A stretch of 64,000 bases of DNA from Pestalotiopsis fici W106-1. Taxonomy: Eukaryota; Ascomycota; Sordariomycetes; Amphisphaeriales; Sporocadaceae. Shown here piece after piece: positions 1 to 11,851 of the stretch. Each line of letters opens with the position of its first letter. Position 1 is the first letter of the stretch. The stretch spans positions 376,157 through 440,156 of the forward strand of contig NW_006917095.1 of the NCBI RefSeq assembly GCF_000516985.1, read 5' to 3'. Under the pieces are notes generated by a model. The model worked only from the letters and a program-made list of their open reading frames with translations. It did not search any database and had not been told where the DNA came from. Both the position numbers and the translations under genes were made by a program.

Positions 1-92
1 TTATACGTCTAGAAACGGGTGAATGGTAACCTGAGAGAATATTAGTCACCAGGCATTGCGGGACGAGCTCTATTCCTTTCATCAAAAAGAAC

Positions 93-697
93 TTACCACT
101 TGCCCCGGAGGGTGATGTTGACCCAAGCCACACCATCCTGGTCCACCTCCTTCTCAACCTTTGACGAAAAGGCAATGGCGCTCATGATGCCGTCGCCAAA
201 CTTTTCATTCATGACGGCCTTGAAGGCGTAGCCATAGTTTTGCACAACCTCGTAGAGGCGGTAGATGAGCGGTTCGACGGGGGGCATGGGACCGGCGCGG
301 CCGCGGTCCGGGAAGCCGCCCATGGACGCCTCGAGCTGCGCCTGCGGCACGCCCAGCAGGCCCGACAGCTTGGTGATGTCCTCGGGCGAGGCCTGGGCCT
401 GCCCGTAAAAGAGGGCCGCCACGGCAACCTCGCCCCGCCCGAGCTCGGTGGCGATCTGCTCAAAGGTGAGCTTCTTGGTCGCCTTGGCGTCAAAGAGCGT
501 CTTGGAGTAGGTCGGCAGTCTGTCGACGATTGTGGACTATTTTTGGTTTATTGTTAATTATCTGGTGATGATGGGAAGGGGATATTGGTTCATTTTCCCC
601 CTCCTCTATAGCAGAGCCGATGCTCGGCGGGGTTTGAGGGACCAAAGGAAGAGTATATACATACGTCGAGGGTAGCGATCTTGGAGTTGTCAGCCAT
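93..697 (-). CDS. cyn1: cyanate hydratase (cyanase)
   Basis: Cyanase converts cyanate plus bicarbonate to ammonia and CO2 in the cytosol, for cyanate detoxification and nitrogen release. The model has two exons: 697-665 (11 codons, [11 protein letters not shown]) and 536-93. The intron has a GTATGT donor and a TAG acceptor and joins in phase 0, giving about 158 residues, the usual size for the family. The N-terminal part ([18 protein letters not shown]) is the helix-turn-helix-like domain. The C-terminal part carries the conserved cyanase block with [19 protein letters not shown] and [12 protein letters not shown], which holds the Arg, Glu and Ser expected in the decamer active site (family knowledge). 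It ends in the fungal-type LRGKW. The start is the only ATG that gives the full N-terminal domain. There is no clustered partner such as carbonic anhydrase nearby. Assignment is firm; the exact acceptor is less certain. Confidence 0.95.
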
Positions 698-3600
698 TTT
701 GAGATAGTGTCTTTGAGTGACTCAAGGGGGTTTCCGGTTTGAGTTTCCTTCTTTTCTTTTTGGGATATGCAGGTTGAGGTTATTTTGGACAAGATTTCGC
801 TCGATTTGGAACATTTATATACCAATTCACGATGCAGTCCCTCGGCAGCCAGGTCCCGTCCCCAACGTCATGCGCTTGTCAACCCCACATACTGCCCATT
901 GAAGATGCGGAGATAGTGCGGAATCTCGGTGTCTACTTACCGCTTCTGTACGCCTTATGATTTCGTACGTAAAAGAAAAAAAAGTTCCGCTTCATTCTGG
1001 AACTCATGGTATCTCTTGGAATAAAGGAGAAATAATAAACCGCGTGGTATTATGTCAAGTGCTTGTTGCGCGGCTTTCTCGGTGCTGTTCAATTCGCTTA
1101 CATAAGAGACATCCACTCGAGTATAGAAAAGATATAATCGTGTTGCCAGTGATAATAAAGAGGTGTATACTCTTGCTGTTATCTCCTCTTCTCAACACTT
1201 TTCATTCTTTTCTCTTTTCATTCAATTTAATTTTATATATGCTAGATGTGACAAATGTCAACAAGTTAGCTTAGTAAGATTTCGTGTATGCCACTACATA
1301 AAATGGTCGTGACATTGTTCTTACTTAAAGTAATGTGTAGCTTGTCAACCTTAAAATAACTCTAATGTCACAGCTCACACGGTTGTATTCTAAAATGGAA
1401 AGGTTAAATTCACAAGTTTCGTAGACTTGACAAACAAACTCTTCAAAACTTCGGGGCCATATTTGAAAGTCGATACCGTGAAAATCATCGTGGTCATATT
1501 CGTGTCATTCCAGATCAGTCCGTCTCTTCAACGTGTGTTGTATCACAGGAATACACCCAAGTGACTAATGACCCTAAAATTGGATTGTGCATAAATTCGA
1601 ATCTCGAGGGAAGAAGATTCCACGCAGTTTCAATTTCCTTTCGGAAAGCAGCATCGGTATCTATGCCTTCGCTGTTATCGATGTGCTGGAAAATGGCTGG
1701 TTCCGTCAATCTACAATTAAGACGGCTAAGTTGAGAGCCGTGAGTCTCTTGTATGCCATGAACAATGATGTTGTTCTTATTCTTCGACCTCTACGTAGGT
1801 ACTTACTCTGGCATATGATACTCATACCCCATTGACATTACTATTGATTAACACTAGGAACATGTGACAGTCCACATCTACTGTGCACTCGGTGTAGAAG
1901 TGTCTGAGAGCTACTCCTGAACTAAATCATGATCCTCCAATCGTATCGTTGAACAATCAAACAGTGATCGCAAAGGAGGTATTTCAAGAGAACACAAAAC
2001 CATTCGGTTCACCCCAGTACAAGCAGGCTTGTAGGTAAGCTTACCATAGCCAAGCATCGTGACAACATCCTGCTCTACGTTTCTATTGGCCATACAAAGC
2101 TCAAAGAGCCCCGTAGCAACATGCATACCGAATGTATATCTCCTTCTGTAATGCGATTAAATGCTGGTATCAACCTAGCAATGCAGATAAAAAGTACGTT
2201 GCCCTATTATAGATAAGCGATCAATGCCTATTCGGTATATCAAAGATAAACATCGAGCTTATCCAGCACATCCTAGACCGTCGAGGGGAGACTGCTATAC
2301 TATTTGCAAGGGAAAAAACACAGTCTCAAGCCACGTTGTACGCCTATGGCTCAAATGGTATTCACTGACCAAGATCAAGCTTCCAGCTTCACGCCACTCC
2401 GACAACCACAACTGCCAAAAATAGATGGATCACGACCACGCGTACGGATGAGCTGTCGCCCGTATGCAAGATACGGGCTACCGTGCTACTCGAGACGCTA
2501 ATTGGTGGTGAGCTGCATCGATGGAATCTTTACTGGGCTATCCGCGCGCTCTAGAGCTCCATGGTGGGCATTGGTGGACAGCTATAGTCGTACGCACTCC
2601 GCCACCGACGGCGAATAGATCCGGACTTTACGGAACAGTAGTTTCCAAGCACGACGACAACGACGACTTTAGACGCCGAACTTGGTATGCTTGTGTGAAC
2701 ATGTCATAATTCCGTCGTAGGAGTCTTACTGCACGGTCCATTCGGCATCCAAATGCGCCGACATCTCGATGCGTTTCACAACACGATGGTGCAGCAGTGT
2801 CTCTCCATCTCTGGCCACATGTATTATTGCACGTGGTCGCACGACAACGCTACAGAAAAAAGAGCCAAGAGTGGAAAATCCATGACGTCGGGGGGGTTTT
2901 TCCCTATTTTTTTTTTTTCATGCGAAGAGATATTGCTGGCAATCATCTACCCAAAACATGATGAAATATTTTGACTATTTGAATGATTCTATTCTGGTAA
3001 TATTGAGAGAAAGCAGATCACAATACTGGCAATCATATGCAATGGGGCTGTGCTGGAGTCGTTCGTGGGGTCTAGGACAGCATTCTATCCGGGGTTCGCG
3101 GTGCAGTACCGAACCGACACGCAAGCAGATACGAATTCTCAGTGAGCCGATCTGCGTGTCTGCGCGCACGCACAGGCGGCAATTGGGCTGCTCATCGTAC
3201 ACGTTAACAGTGGCCAGTCTCGCTCTCCTAGCAAGCCCAGTGGCTTTTAGGATATCATGATGTGCCTGTCATCCTGTGTGGTCTGCGGTCCTGTCGGTCT
3301 GTCTGGAATCTGGATCGTTGCGACGCTGCGCTGTGATCCGAGCTTGACAAAGTTTGGTGATTGACTGGTCGGTCCATTGTCTAGGAGCATCGGAGTCCAC
3401 TATTGCCGAAGGGAACCGCACCGAACGGTACTTCTCGTATTTACAACGTCATACCAGTGAAGGGTTCTATTTTTTTTCTATGGCTTTTTTTTCCGCTTAG
3501 CTTAAAGGTTACAATTAACAAAGGCCAACTAAAAAAAGACGTTGTGGGTTTGATTTTTTTCAGGCACCGGCAGCTCGCAACTCGCTACGTACTAATTACT

Positions 3601-5141
3601 AGTAGTAGAGAGCAGAGGCCAACCGGTGGTCATGTTAAATCGTGATCTGGCGAGATAAGTTCGTGATGAACTCCTTTGGGAAATTTTCGCCAAGACCCTT
3701 TTTTTCTATCCGCGGAAGGCAAAAATTGGGCCAGACATGCAGCGTGGTGGGCAAGGACTGTTCGCCCCGGTGAGACCGCGGGCGCGCGCTTGTGTGCACA
3801 GTTTTGGGGGGGGATTGTACAAGAGGGCCCCCTCCATCCCCTTGTCCTCTTCCATCAGATCGCCGCCCATGCAGTTGTCCTAGCTCAAGATGCTCCGGAG
3901 TACTAGCAGGAAAAGGGCACAATTGGGGGGCAAAAAAGAGAGAGAGGAAAGGGTGGGAAAGACGATGCAATTGACAAAATGGGGGTCCGCGACTTGCATA
4001 TCCCATACATACTGCAGATGCAGAAAAGCTGGTGCAACCTGATACTGATTTCAATTCTTGGAAAGTTGGCACTCAGGCGCAAGTAAGATCTCGAACCCTT
4101 GTGACGAATCATGACCAAGCACACATGGCACGAATGGTCAGTCATCCAATTGATGTTTGGCTTTTGACACCACCTGAGAAAAAAAGGGCCCCCGGGACTC
4201 TTTGGGCTTGCTAGGTAGGAAAGAAAGAGGTGTCAGGTCTCACTCCACGGTAGATCCACTAGGGGACTGGAGATAAACGAGAATAGAGCTGCCCCTGTCC
4301 TAGCTGAAAGCGCACTTTAGCAGCCCGTTTGGCAGCGCCGGTGAATTGGCTGCGGCGCCATCCATGACCCAACCCAACCCAGCACTTCCTTATTCAGCCA
4401 AGTCAGAAAACCCAGCAGCCTCAATCATCCTCGTCCGTACCTAGAGTACTGTTACTCTGTAGAAAGCCTCCAGCCTCCCAGCAAGCCGGACTGGCAAGGG
4501 TCAAGGTTCTTTCTCTGCTGCCTGTACTGACATACGAAATACTGTACCGGCCGTCTGTTCGCTTATTATTTTGCTCTCTGGGGGGGTTTTTTCTCCCTCT
4601 TTAATTCAACCCCTTGTGTTATATTCACAGACAAGCTTTTCCTTCTCTCTCCTGTCATATCTCTCTCGTCAGCACCCTGATCCCTTCCTCGCCCATTCCA
4701 CTCTGTCATAGTCTGTCCATCTCGCGCCCCCTTATCCCGCCAGGCCAAGAGCTCGTGTCCGTTACATTAGTAGTAGAACCTCGGGATATCTACCTAGTCT
4801 CATCGAACACAAACGAGGATATCCACATTCTAGTACTACTACTGCTGCTACCGACTACTGGCCTGCGCCTGCTTCTCCGAGCCTCCTTCGCCGCACCGGA
4901 ATAGTGTGCCGTGATAGCAAAGACTAGTGTATATTGGGCTTGTCCCCATTCGAGCTCGATCCACTTGAGGCTTCAAGGACCCTCCCACCATGATGCAATA
5001 AGAACAGCTCTTTGGCCCTCCTCTGAACTTTCTCACATCTTCGCTGCAGTAGCTCCTGCATTAGCATTGCGCACCCGTGGAGACAATAGTCTGAGACACT
5101 GTTTATATACTTCGCGTCCTTCTTGCTATCATACTCCAACC
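698..5141. other. gene-free interval, about 4.4 kb
   Basis: I see no supportable gene here. Open frames are short and lack recognisable domains or codon continuity. Several A/T homopolymer runs occur (near 2906-2920, 3470-3490 and 3545-3560). The last 600 bases (about 4560-5141) are pyrimidine-rich and look like the promoter and 5' leader of the mucin-like gene that starts at 5142. Confidence 0.6.
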
Positions 5142-6470
5142 ATGGCCGCGTATTCCCCCCTCCCAACAGACGAGAAGTCCCCAGCAGCGTTGTCGTCCAA
5201 CTCGGAATCCTCTACTCGACGAAAGATGATACCAGCACGGCGGTTGGCATTCGGCCTTTTGGTCATGATGGTTGCAGCCTTTGGCCTGACCACAGCGTCC
5301 TTGACTGAAAGACAGCCTAGTAGTGGTGGTGATCAGGAGAGCAGCATGGTGCAATCGGATTCTGGATTCTCGAAGATGCTGAGCTCGGCATCACCGGATT
5401 GTATTCACCAGCTGCTTCACACTTACTTCCCGGACACCTTCAAGGATGGACATGACGACGACTCCCTTTCCTCATCACTAGGAGAGCTGGCAAAGCGTCA
5501 GAACAGCAGCTCGACCGCAAACTCTGGTGCCGCAACTGTCACCTCTTCGGGTGCTTCTACTACTGCTGCCACTTCGGATGACACCACTTCCGCCACCGTT
5601 GCAGAGGAGAGTACAACAACACCAACTGGAAAGACCACCACCACTACGGCTCAGGGAACCGTACAAGTCGAGACAACTACTGCTCAGGAGACGACTACCG
5701 CCAAGGAGACGACAACTGTCGAGACCACAGCTGATGGAACGACAGTGGAGGTCACCACCACCAACGAGCCGACTACTACAACTACATCCACGACCACGCC
5801 AACTGCTGCTGGGACGACTACACCGACTGGTACGTCTACTCAAATTACTTCTTCAACCACTTCAAGTCGTTCCAGTACAACGACATTACTTTCTTCATCT
5901 ACCACTTCTTCTTCTATCGAGACCTCTTCTTCAAGTTCGTCTTCCACTTCTACGTCTTCCTCCACCTCTTCTCAAACTAGCTCTTCATCGACCTCAACAT
6001 CCACTACTTCTACTACTTCTTCCACCACCACTTCCACAACCTCTAGCACCGCGGGTACGTTTCTGTGTTGAGCCTAGATGTAATGGCTCGCGGTGCATTT
6101 CATGCATTCCTGTGTCCTTGTCACATGATTTTTCCCTCCGTGAGGCAATATGTGAGACGATTCATTGCTAACAATTCATATAGGCACTACCTTGGTGACT
6201 ACTCCATCGTCCAGCAAGACGACTGCCAAGGCCACCACTACTTCGTTCCACACTTCAACCTTCACTTCCACTTCTACCATGCCAAATGGTGCGGTCACTA
6301 CCCTGACCTCTACCTATGTTGTGGACGCTGCGTCGTCGTCGACTGCGGCAGCTACGACAAGCGAGAGTGCTGGTCAACTGCAAACTGGATCTTATGCTCC
6401 GAATATGCAAATCCCCATCCTCGAGGTGGTCATTGCAGCTGCAATTGGCTTTGCTGGCTTCCTCGCATAA
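5142..6470 (+). CDS. Ser/Thr-rich mucin-like surface protein
   Basis: Predicted cell-surface protein of about 399 residues in two exons, 5142-6054 and 6184-6470. The intron has a GTACGT donor and an ATAG acceptor and splits a Gly codon. Residues about 29-49 (RRLAFGLLVMMVAAFGLTTAS) form a hydrophobic segment after a charged, Ser-rich N-terminus, so it could be a signal anchor or late signal peptide. A short non-repetitive region follows (CIHQLLHTYFPDTFKDG). Then about 250 residues are almost only Thr, Ser, Ala and Glu, typical of heavily O-glycosylated wall proteins. The extreme C-terminus is hydrophobic (IPILEVVIAAAIGFAGFLA) and would suit GPI attachment. The ATG at 5142 sits in a good context (ACCATGG); the same frame stays open upstream, but a 5' leader is more likely. 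I do not recognise a named family. Confidence 0.82.
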
Positions 6471-7202
6471 AATTCATATCACCACATTCGCAGACACGAA
6501 TGTCGTTCTTCTGGACGTCGTCAGCAAATAATTCTTCGTCAAAGGACGTCGATCATGGGTTGGAGAGAGGAGGTAATGAAAAGGGAGACTGATATTCAAA
6601 ATGCATATTGGACCAAAGGGGTCCCGGCGTTCACGGACAGGCACCAGGTTTTTGATGCCATCATCTGCATTATACAAAGCGTTTCATGGCATATACACTC
6701 CTTAGATACCCTGGGCAGCATAGCGGGCATAGAAAAACAGCATTTGGCATTATCGGGAAAGTCAAGCGACACACAATAGGAAATAGTAAATACGCTGTAA
6801 TCATTCCAACAGCCACAAACGGATAGAAGGGAATAGACATTAATTGTCAACATACTAAAAACATTGATAATAAACCTTGTGTGTTTCGTGTGCAAGTCGA
6901 CTGCCTCCCTAGGGAATTGGAGGGTTATTGAATCACCGGTAATGACATGGATTGAATTGTAACAGGAGAGCAAGTGGTAAGAGGTTCATGTACTTCCCGT
7001 TGCAGCGGGCATTACTGGGTTTTATGCGCTGTCCGCTAAACTCGCAAGTGAGAAGAGCAGGTAGGTGTAGATGTAGGATCTTTACTGAGCTCTGGTCGCA
7101 TTGCATAGGAAGCTGCCGACGTGGACTCTGAGACAATGAGTGATCAGAGACATACACTGGCGCGTAGAGCCTAATTGAGATCCTCGGTGGGTAGGCAGGT
7201 AT

Positions 7203-7226
7203 TTGTTGTTGTTGATGTTGTTGTTG
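7203..7226. repeat. imperfect TTG microsatellite
   Basis: The run is made of TTG units with one interruption. It is non-coding as far as can be judged. Confidence 0.7.
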
Positions 7227-7552
7227 TCTTATAACGCATAACAAATGCACGCACATGGGAGGAATGCGGACAAGTGCAAGAAATGCAACGATAAACACTA
7301 AACATGAAATATAAGCACTGCAGTGTGTCGCTACGATGAATCGAGTCGGGGCTATTGGGATGCAAATGCCCATCCAAGACATTAAATTCGCCTGTTCCTA
7401 GTTGCTGCTTGTAGAATGAAAAGGTCGTAAAAGGTGCACTGCCTATTCGCATGAACATCAAGAATGCATCAAACGCCATGTAGTGCATATTGAATGATGG
7501 AGAGAAGATATCAATGCGAAAAAGAGGAAAATCATCAACCACAAAATCACGA

Positions 7553-7700
7553 GGTCCAATGGCCGAGCGGTAAAGAAACAAGCTCTTGAGTGTAGTGGCC
7601 ACCCAGGTGAAAACTGAGATTCTCTCCGATCTGACGAGAGGGTGTTTGGGAGGGGGCTTGGTTCGAATCAAATGAACCACCAGAGCCATCGATCTTTTTT
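7553..7700 (+). other. tRNA-like Pol III unit, possibly a decayed tRNA
   Basis: A box-A-like string (TGGCCGAGCGGT, about 7560-7571) is followed about 90 bases later by a good box B (GGTTCGAATC, about 7660-7669) and then a run of six T at about 7695-7700. The ends GGTCCA (7553) and TGAACC (about 7673) can pair at five of six positions, as in an acceptor stem. The D-stem and T-stem do not close well, and I could not place an anticodon arm. So either this is a degenerate intron-containing Leu/Ser-type tRNA, or the match is by chance. Confidence 0.25.
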
Positions 7701-7872
7701 GTCGTTTTCTCCCCCATTCCCCTCGTGGCCCTTTGTCTTCTTCATCTTTCGTGACACCGTTTGGACATGGTATTTTAGCAAAGATGAATAATTAGAGATG
7801 CATATATAATACCACTTCCGCTTTGGAGATGAAACGCGGTTTTGGTAGGTTTGGATTGGTTCTTGTATTTGT

Positions 7873-8377
7873 CTAGCCTGGTCCGATCTTGGGCATATCG
7901 TGATGCTCGCTGAGTTTCGATAGATAGGTATTGAGCTCCTCTACCCTCTCCTTGTGCGTCTTGAGCAATTCCGGCCTCGAACTCGAGGATTGCGCAAGTT
8001 CTAGCATCTGTATTGAGGGACATGCATCGTTAGTGACACGATTTCTCTCGTTTGCAGGAAGGTTGGAATGAACTGGGAAGTGTGTTTTTACGAACCTTTT
8101 TCCTCTTATATTCCTCGTGACGTTTTTGCGCCTCGGTCTTGTATTCTATCGGCTCATCGTGCTCGTCCTCCTCTTCCGGTCGTTCGTCATCCCGAGGGGA
8201 CTTCTTCTTGCCGGCTGGTTTCTCCAGCTCCTTGCTGTCAGCCGGCTCGCCCGTCGAGAGAGCGTGCTCCAGTCCGGCGGCCTTGTCCTTCTTCTTCTTC
8301 TTGGACTTGGAGACCTTGCCTCCCTTTAGCTTGAGGGCGCCGCCTCCGCTAAACGCCGTGTAGTCGTCGGACGGCAT
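7873..8377 (-). CDS. FAM32A-like (DUF1754) small basic protein
   Basis: Homologue of the eukaryotic FAM32A family, small nuclear/nucleolar proteins linked to the spliceosome (family knowledge). Two exons, 8377-8096 and 8007-7873, are joined in phase 0 by an intron with a GTTCGT donor and an ACAG acceptor, giving 138 residues, near the family norm. The N-terminus [19 protein letters not shown] is followed by a Lys-rich tract (KSKKKKKDK). An acidic and charged middle leads to the conserved end ([16 protein letters not shown], then [19 protein letters not shown] and [13 protein letters not shown]). The C-terminal block is the part most conserved in the family and is intact. The start is the ATG at 8377; nothing upstream fits. 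Confidence 0.93.
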
Positions 8378-10169
8378 CAATCGGACAGAGAAGAAATTGG
8401 GGAGCGCAAAAGACAGGTTGTCGTCCCCCCGCTTGCGCAGTTTCCCGGACTCCGGACAAGCACGTTGATAACAAGGTTTGGGCTGACGCGCTGATGTTGA
8501 AGCGGTCGATCGCGCTGAAAGGCAAGGCGGCGGACAGCGGGCTCAGCTTGAAGCCCCGCCGGGTCTCAGTGGGGAGCTACCTGGTTCCGTTGCAGCTTGG
8601 CACAATGCCGAACAGAACCCTGCTGACGCTCTTACTGCTAGGAAGTATTACATAGTAGAAGCATGTGTAGTAAAGAGAATATAATTACAAAGTAGACATT
8701 CGCGGAACCTTCCCGATACTGTATATAAAGGTGGATTCAATATTCTTTCCATCTATACTGATTTTTCGCGACAGCTCAGTCAGTGCCCATCCCGCACGCG
8801 TACCTAGGTAATCAATCGTACACGAGTTGTAAGAAATACCATGCAGTAGTGAGGCAGTACATGGTACCTTGTGAGCATAGAGCCCGCCGCTTGCTCTTGA
8901 ACGTCCATCTGCATGCGCAGGATACCTTGAAGATATCTTCATGATGATACATCCCATAAGCTAGCGCTCACTTCATTGAATAACAATTTGTGTTACTTGG
9001 AATATACATAGCACATGTCATAATACTACACAGATTCATCTGTCAAACGCGTGGCCGACCTGAGTATGAACCTATACAAACGCGCTGGGGCCCGCTTTCA
9101 ATTTAGCCGCACTTCACCGCCCGGGGATCCACCCGCACCTGGTATAAATTCTGTGTCGCAAATCTGCTGCTTCGCAGTCCCCTTCTGGATTTGCTCTTCA
9201 GATCAAAAAGTATTCACAACGCAGCCACGACCTTCACCTCGAACTTCTACAGTGATGTGTTGCCATTCTCTATAAGAGAAGTCGCGTTGGAGACCAATAT
9301 CCTGGCTAGGAAGTTTTCCGTGCGTCCTTCGGGACAATGCGCGGTGAATGTCGAAATTTTCAGGAGACATTCCAATCAAATATTGCTTGAATTGTTTTTT
9401 AATGCCTAAGTAGCGTAGACGTGTAACTGAGCGTTGCTACCCTTCATCACTGAGAGCTGAGTGCGACTAATCTGTCGTCGTTCTCTCAAGGTGTGTGTGA
9501 GGCTGCCACCGACCATTACTTTTCTTATTCAGAATGCTATGCTCAAATGATCCATGGGCCGTCCACCCACGACGGCGCTGACGATGAGTGCTTGCCATCA
9601 AGCATCCCATGAGCTGCCGTGCTGTCACTTCATGTGTGCAAGGCAAATTGTGGCTGCACGTTGCAGAAAAATCGTTGCTACCCGCAAGGGAGCAGACTGG
9701 GCAACAGCAAAACGGCATGCAAAGTCTCAGCCACCTCTCTGCTACTGCAAACGGTTGCGGCCTGGGCAGTCATCTCAGACTCTCATCTCAGCGCCATATT
9801 TTCGAACCAGTGTACGCTGCCCAGTTAAGTGGTAGTCTCTTGGTAGTGGAATGCGCAGTAATCCCGTGCCATTCTTCGTGGGCATGGTCACCAAGCATGT
9901 TGATATCCAATGATTTTGAGACAGCAATGTTGACGCGCTTCCGCAGGAACGGTCTCATGGCCGCCTTCGTTATAAGAGTCGTCCCCAACGACCGCTGTTT
10001 CCGTCAAAAAGAATCTTCTCCAGCATCAACAGCTTGGTCTCGACGGATCTCTAATACTCAGTCGCTCGTTTCTACTTGCCACATTGGCTCTGACGCTCTT
10101 TTTGCAAAATATCCTAGACACTCGTTTCTGAATTGATCTCGTCGACTTACCTCGTCACTATAGTCAAAG
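8378..10169. other. intergenic, 1.8 kb
   Basis: This stretch separates the divergently transcribed FAM32A-like gene and the Gly-rich surface protein gene, so both promoters should lie here. No open frame in it shows a domain, signal peptide or convincing codon pattern. Confidence 0.6.
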
Positions 10170-10982
10170 ATGTCTACCACCATCATCAACGGTACTGCCA
10201 CATCGGCCTTTTGGTCATGTGTTCCCACCACGTCTACTGCCATCCAGACAGTATGGACCACTACATATGTGACTGAGCTGGTTGCCGCCTGCCCAACCAG
10301 CATGTGGACGGCCACCTACACCATCGAGGAAACCTGCACCGGCAACCCGGCCAACTACCTGCCTCCGCCCATTCCTGCTGGCTTTGTCGTTACCACTGTT
10401 ACGTGCGACTCTTGCGGACCCTCCTCCGAGATTGTCATTACCTGCCCTGGCGCCCAGCCGACTGGCGTGCCTCCCACTGTTGTCATCCAGGGCAACGGTG
10501 TTACTGCTGATATCACTCCCACTGTCACTGTTACTGCGGCTGCACCAGGTGGAGGCAATGGCGGTGCTGGTGGTGCCAACCCAACGGGCGCTCCTGGCGG
10601 CAAGGGCAACGGTTCTGGCGCAAACGGATCTGGCTCGGGTCCCAACGGCTCTGGTGCAAACGGCGGTGGCAACGGAGCAGGCTCCAACCCTGGATCTTCT
10701 GGCTCAGGCTCAGGCTCTGGATCCTCCAACCCACAAGGCTCGGATATGGGTGACATGGGATCGGGCAACACTGGCTCCGGCTCCGGCTCTGGTACAGGAT
10801 CTTCTGGTCCCATGGGCATGAGCGGTGCAAACGCTGCTGGAAACGGTACCAGCAGCAGCGGCAGCAATGGCACCTCGAGCAGCATGCCAATTCCGGTCAC
10901 TGCCGGCGCCGCATCCTTCAGGAGTGTCCTTGCTGCTTCTGGCCTGGCAGTGATCGCCATTGTGCCACTTCTTGCCTTGTAA
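10170..10982 (+). CDS. Gly/Ser/Asn-rich GPI-type cell-wall protein
   Basis: Single-exon frame of 270 residues. Residues 1-110 form a Cys-containing domain with six Cys and the Thr/aromatic-rich pattern seen in fungal wall adhesins (TTTYVTELVAACPTSMWTATY). Residues about 125-235 are a low-complexity Gly/Ser/Asn spacer (GSGANGSGSG-like units). The end is a short hydrophobic tail (LAASGLAVIAIVPLLAL) behind a small-residue stretch, typical of a GPI-attachment signal. The oddity is the N-terminus: the first residues (MSTTIINGTATSAFWSC) do not form a signal peptide, although a GPI tail only makes sense for a secreted protein. Either a short upstream exon carries the signal (an acceptor-like TATAG lies just before the ATG) or the start is wrong. 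It resembles the repeat regions of MAD-type adhesins, but this is not a firm family call. Confidence 0.8.
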   Translation: MSTTIINGTATSAFWSCVPTTSTAIQTVWTTTYVTELVAACPTSMWTATYTIEETCTGNPANYLPPPIPAGFVVTTVTCDSCGPSSEIVITCPGAQPTGVPPTVVIQGNGVTADITPTVTVTAAAPGGGNGGAGGANPTGAPGGKGNGSGANGSGSGPNGSGANGGGNGAGSNPGSSGSGSGSGSSNPQGSDMGDMGSGNTGSGSGSGTGSSGPMGMSGANAAGNGTSSSGSNGTSSSMPIPVTAGAASFRSVLAASGLAVIAIVPLLAL

Positions 10983-11851
10983 TCGGGGACTGGAAACTAA
11001 TATCGAATAAGGGTGATGGAGGGGATTTGGTTAAAAAACAGAAGAAGAACAAGGAGGTAGGGATGTCTCGAATGGTCGGCCATTTGGGCTCCCGTGGTTG
11101 GCCTTCTCGCATATGTTTAATGATTTGATGTATCTGCTCTTTACTTATTATTTTTTTTCTCATCGCCTGCTCCGTCTCGCATTCCGGACCACATGGATAA
11201 TCATAGAATAAGAGAGTTGGGTATTCGTTCGGCCTAGGGTGGGTACTTACTATTGTATTTTTGTCTTGGGCAGAGTCTTCCAGCATACAATTGACATTAT
11301 TGCAAACCATGTCCTTTTGAAAATGACTACCTTATGTCATTATACCTGTCATTTCATTGATGCAAGTGTGTGACATTGATCTCCAATCTTGCCTAGGAGA
11401 CAGGCAGATATTCATTGGTATGTCTCAGCCTAGAGGCAGGCCTATGCATACTATTAGGAATTGGAAGATTTATCCTTTCAATGGGGGTTGTCTTTTTCTA
11501 ATCAATGGCAACATTGCTTTGGATACAGGTCTTGGTGATTGACACAATGCGAGACAGTGGTTGTATACTGCCACCATAGACTTCATGCTTTAAACACACC
11601 TGACACCAAGTATATAAGGCAGGCCATGGAGATTGTATAATGAATTGTACATTGCTTTGTTACAGCGTGGAGATCTATCCCCATTTTGATGCTTTATAAT
11701 ATGATACAGTATATCGGCCGACCCGCAACAGAGACTATCCTCATCCATTGTCGGCACACAAGTTTGATCATATGAACACAGATCCTCCAGTTTTGACAGA
11801 GCGCAGACACATGCCAAAGGCCGACAGAAACAAACCCATAAGTTTGGGCGA
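10983..11851. other. intergenic, convergent 3' ends
   Basis: This is the space between the 3' ends of the Gly-rich surface protein (+) and the mL38 gene (-). It contains A/T runs suitable for 3' processing. No gene is seen. Confidence 0.6.

Larger units (their letters stand above)
6471..7872. other. intergenic, with a TTG repeat and a tRNA-like segment
   Basis: No protein gene is convincing. A 172-codon open frame on the minus strand (7171-7689) lacks any recognisable domain and overlaps low-complexity sequence. A short TTG-rich run lies near 7203-7226. A segment with Pol III box A and box B matches occupies about 7553-7700 and is listed separately. Confidence 0.5.

Noticed and set aside
3635..4145. 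Minus-strand open frames of 145 and 80 codons
   Set aside because: Low-complexity His/Ser/Pro-rich products with no domain; they overlap homopolymer runs.
5478..6171. Long open frames in alternative phases over the mucin-like gene
   Set aside because: These arise from the Ser/Thr codon repeats of the real gene; their Arg/Leu/Pro-rich or Cys/Ser-rich products are shadows.
7171..7689. 172-codon minus-strand open frame
   Set aside because: No domain, unusual composition, and it overlaps both the TTG repeat and the Pol III-like segment. It is probably open by chance.
9588..10136. 182-codon plus-strand open frame upstream of the Gly-rich surface gene
   Set aside because: No signal peptide, domain or continuity with the downstream gene; it looks like promoter DNA.
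10282..10960. Pro/Glu-rich and Leu-rich frames antisense or shifted to the Gly-rich surface protein
   Set aside because: They are shadows of the GGX/SGX codon repeats, with no independent start context.
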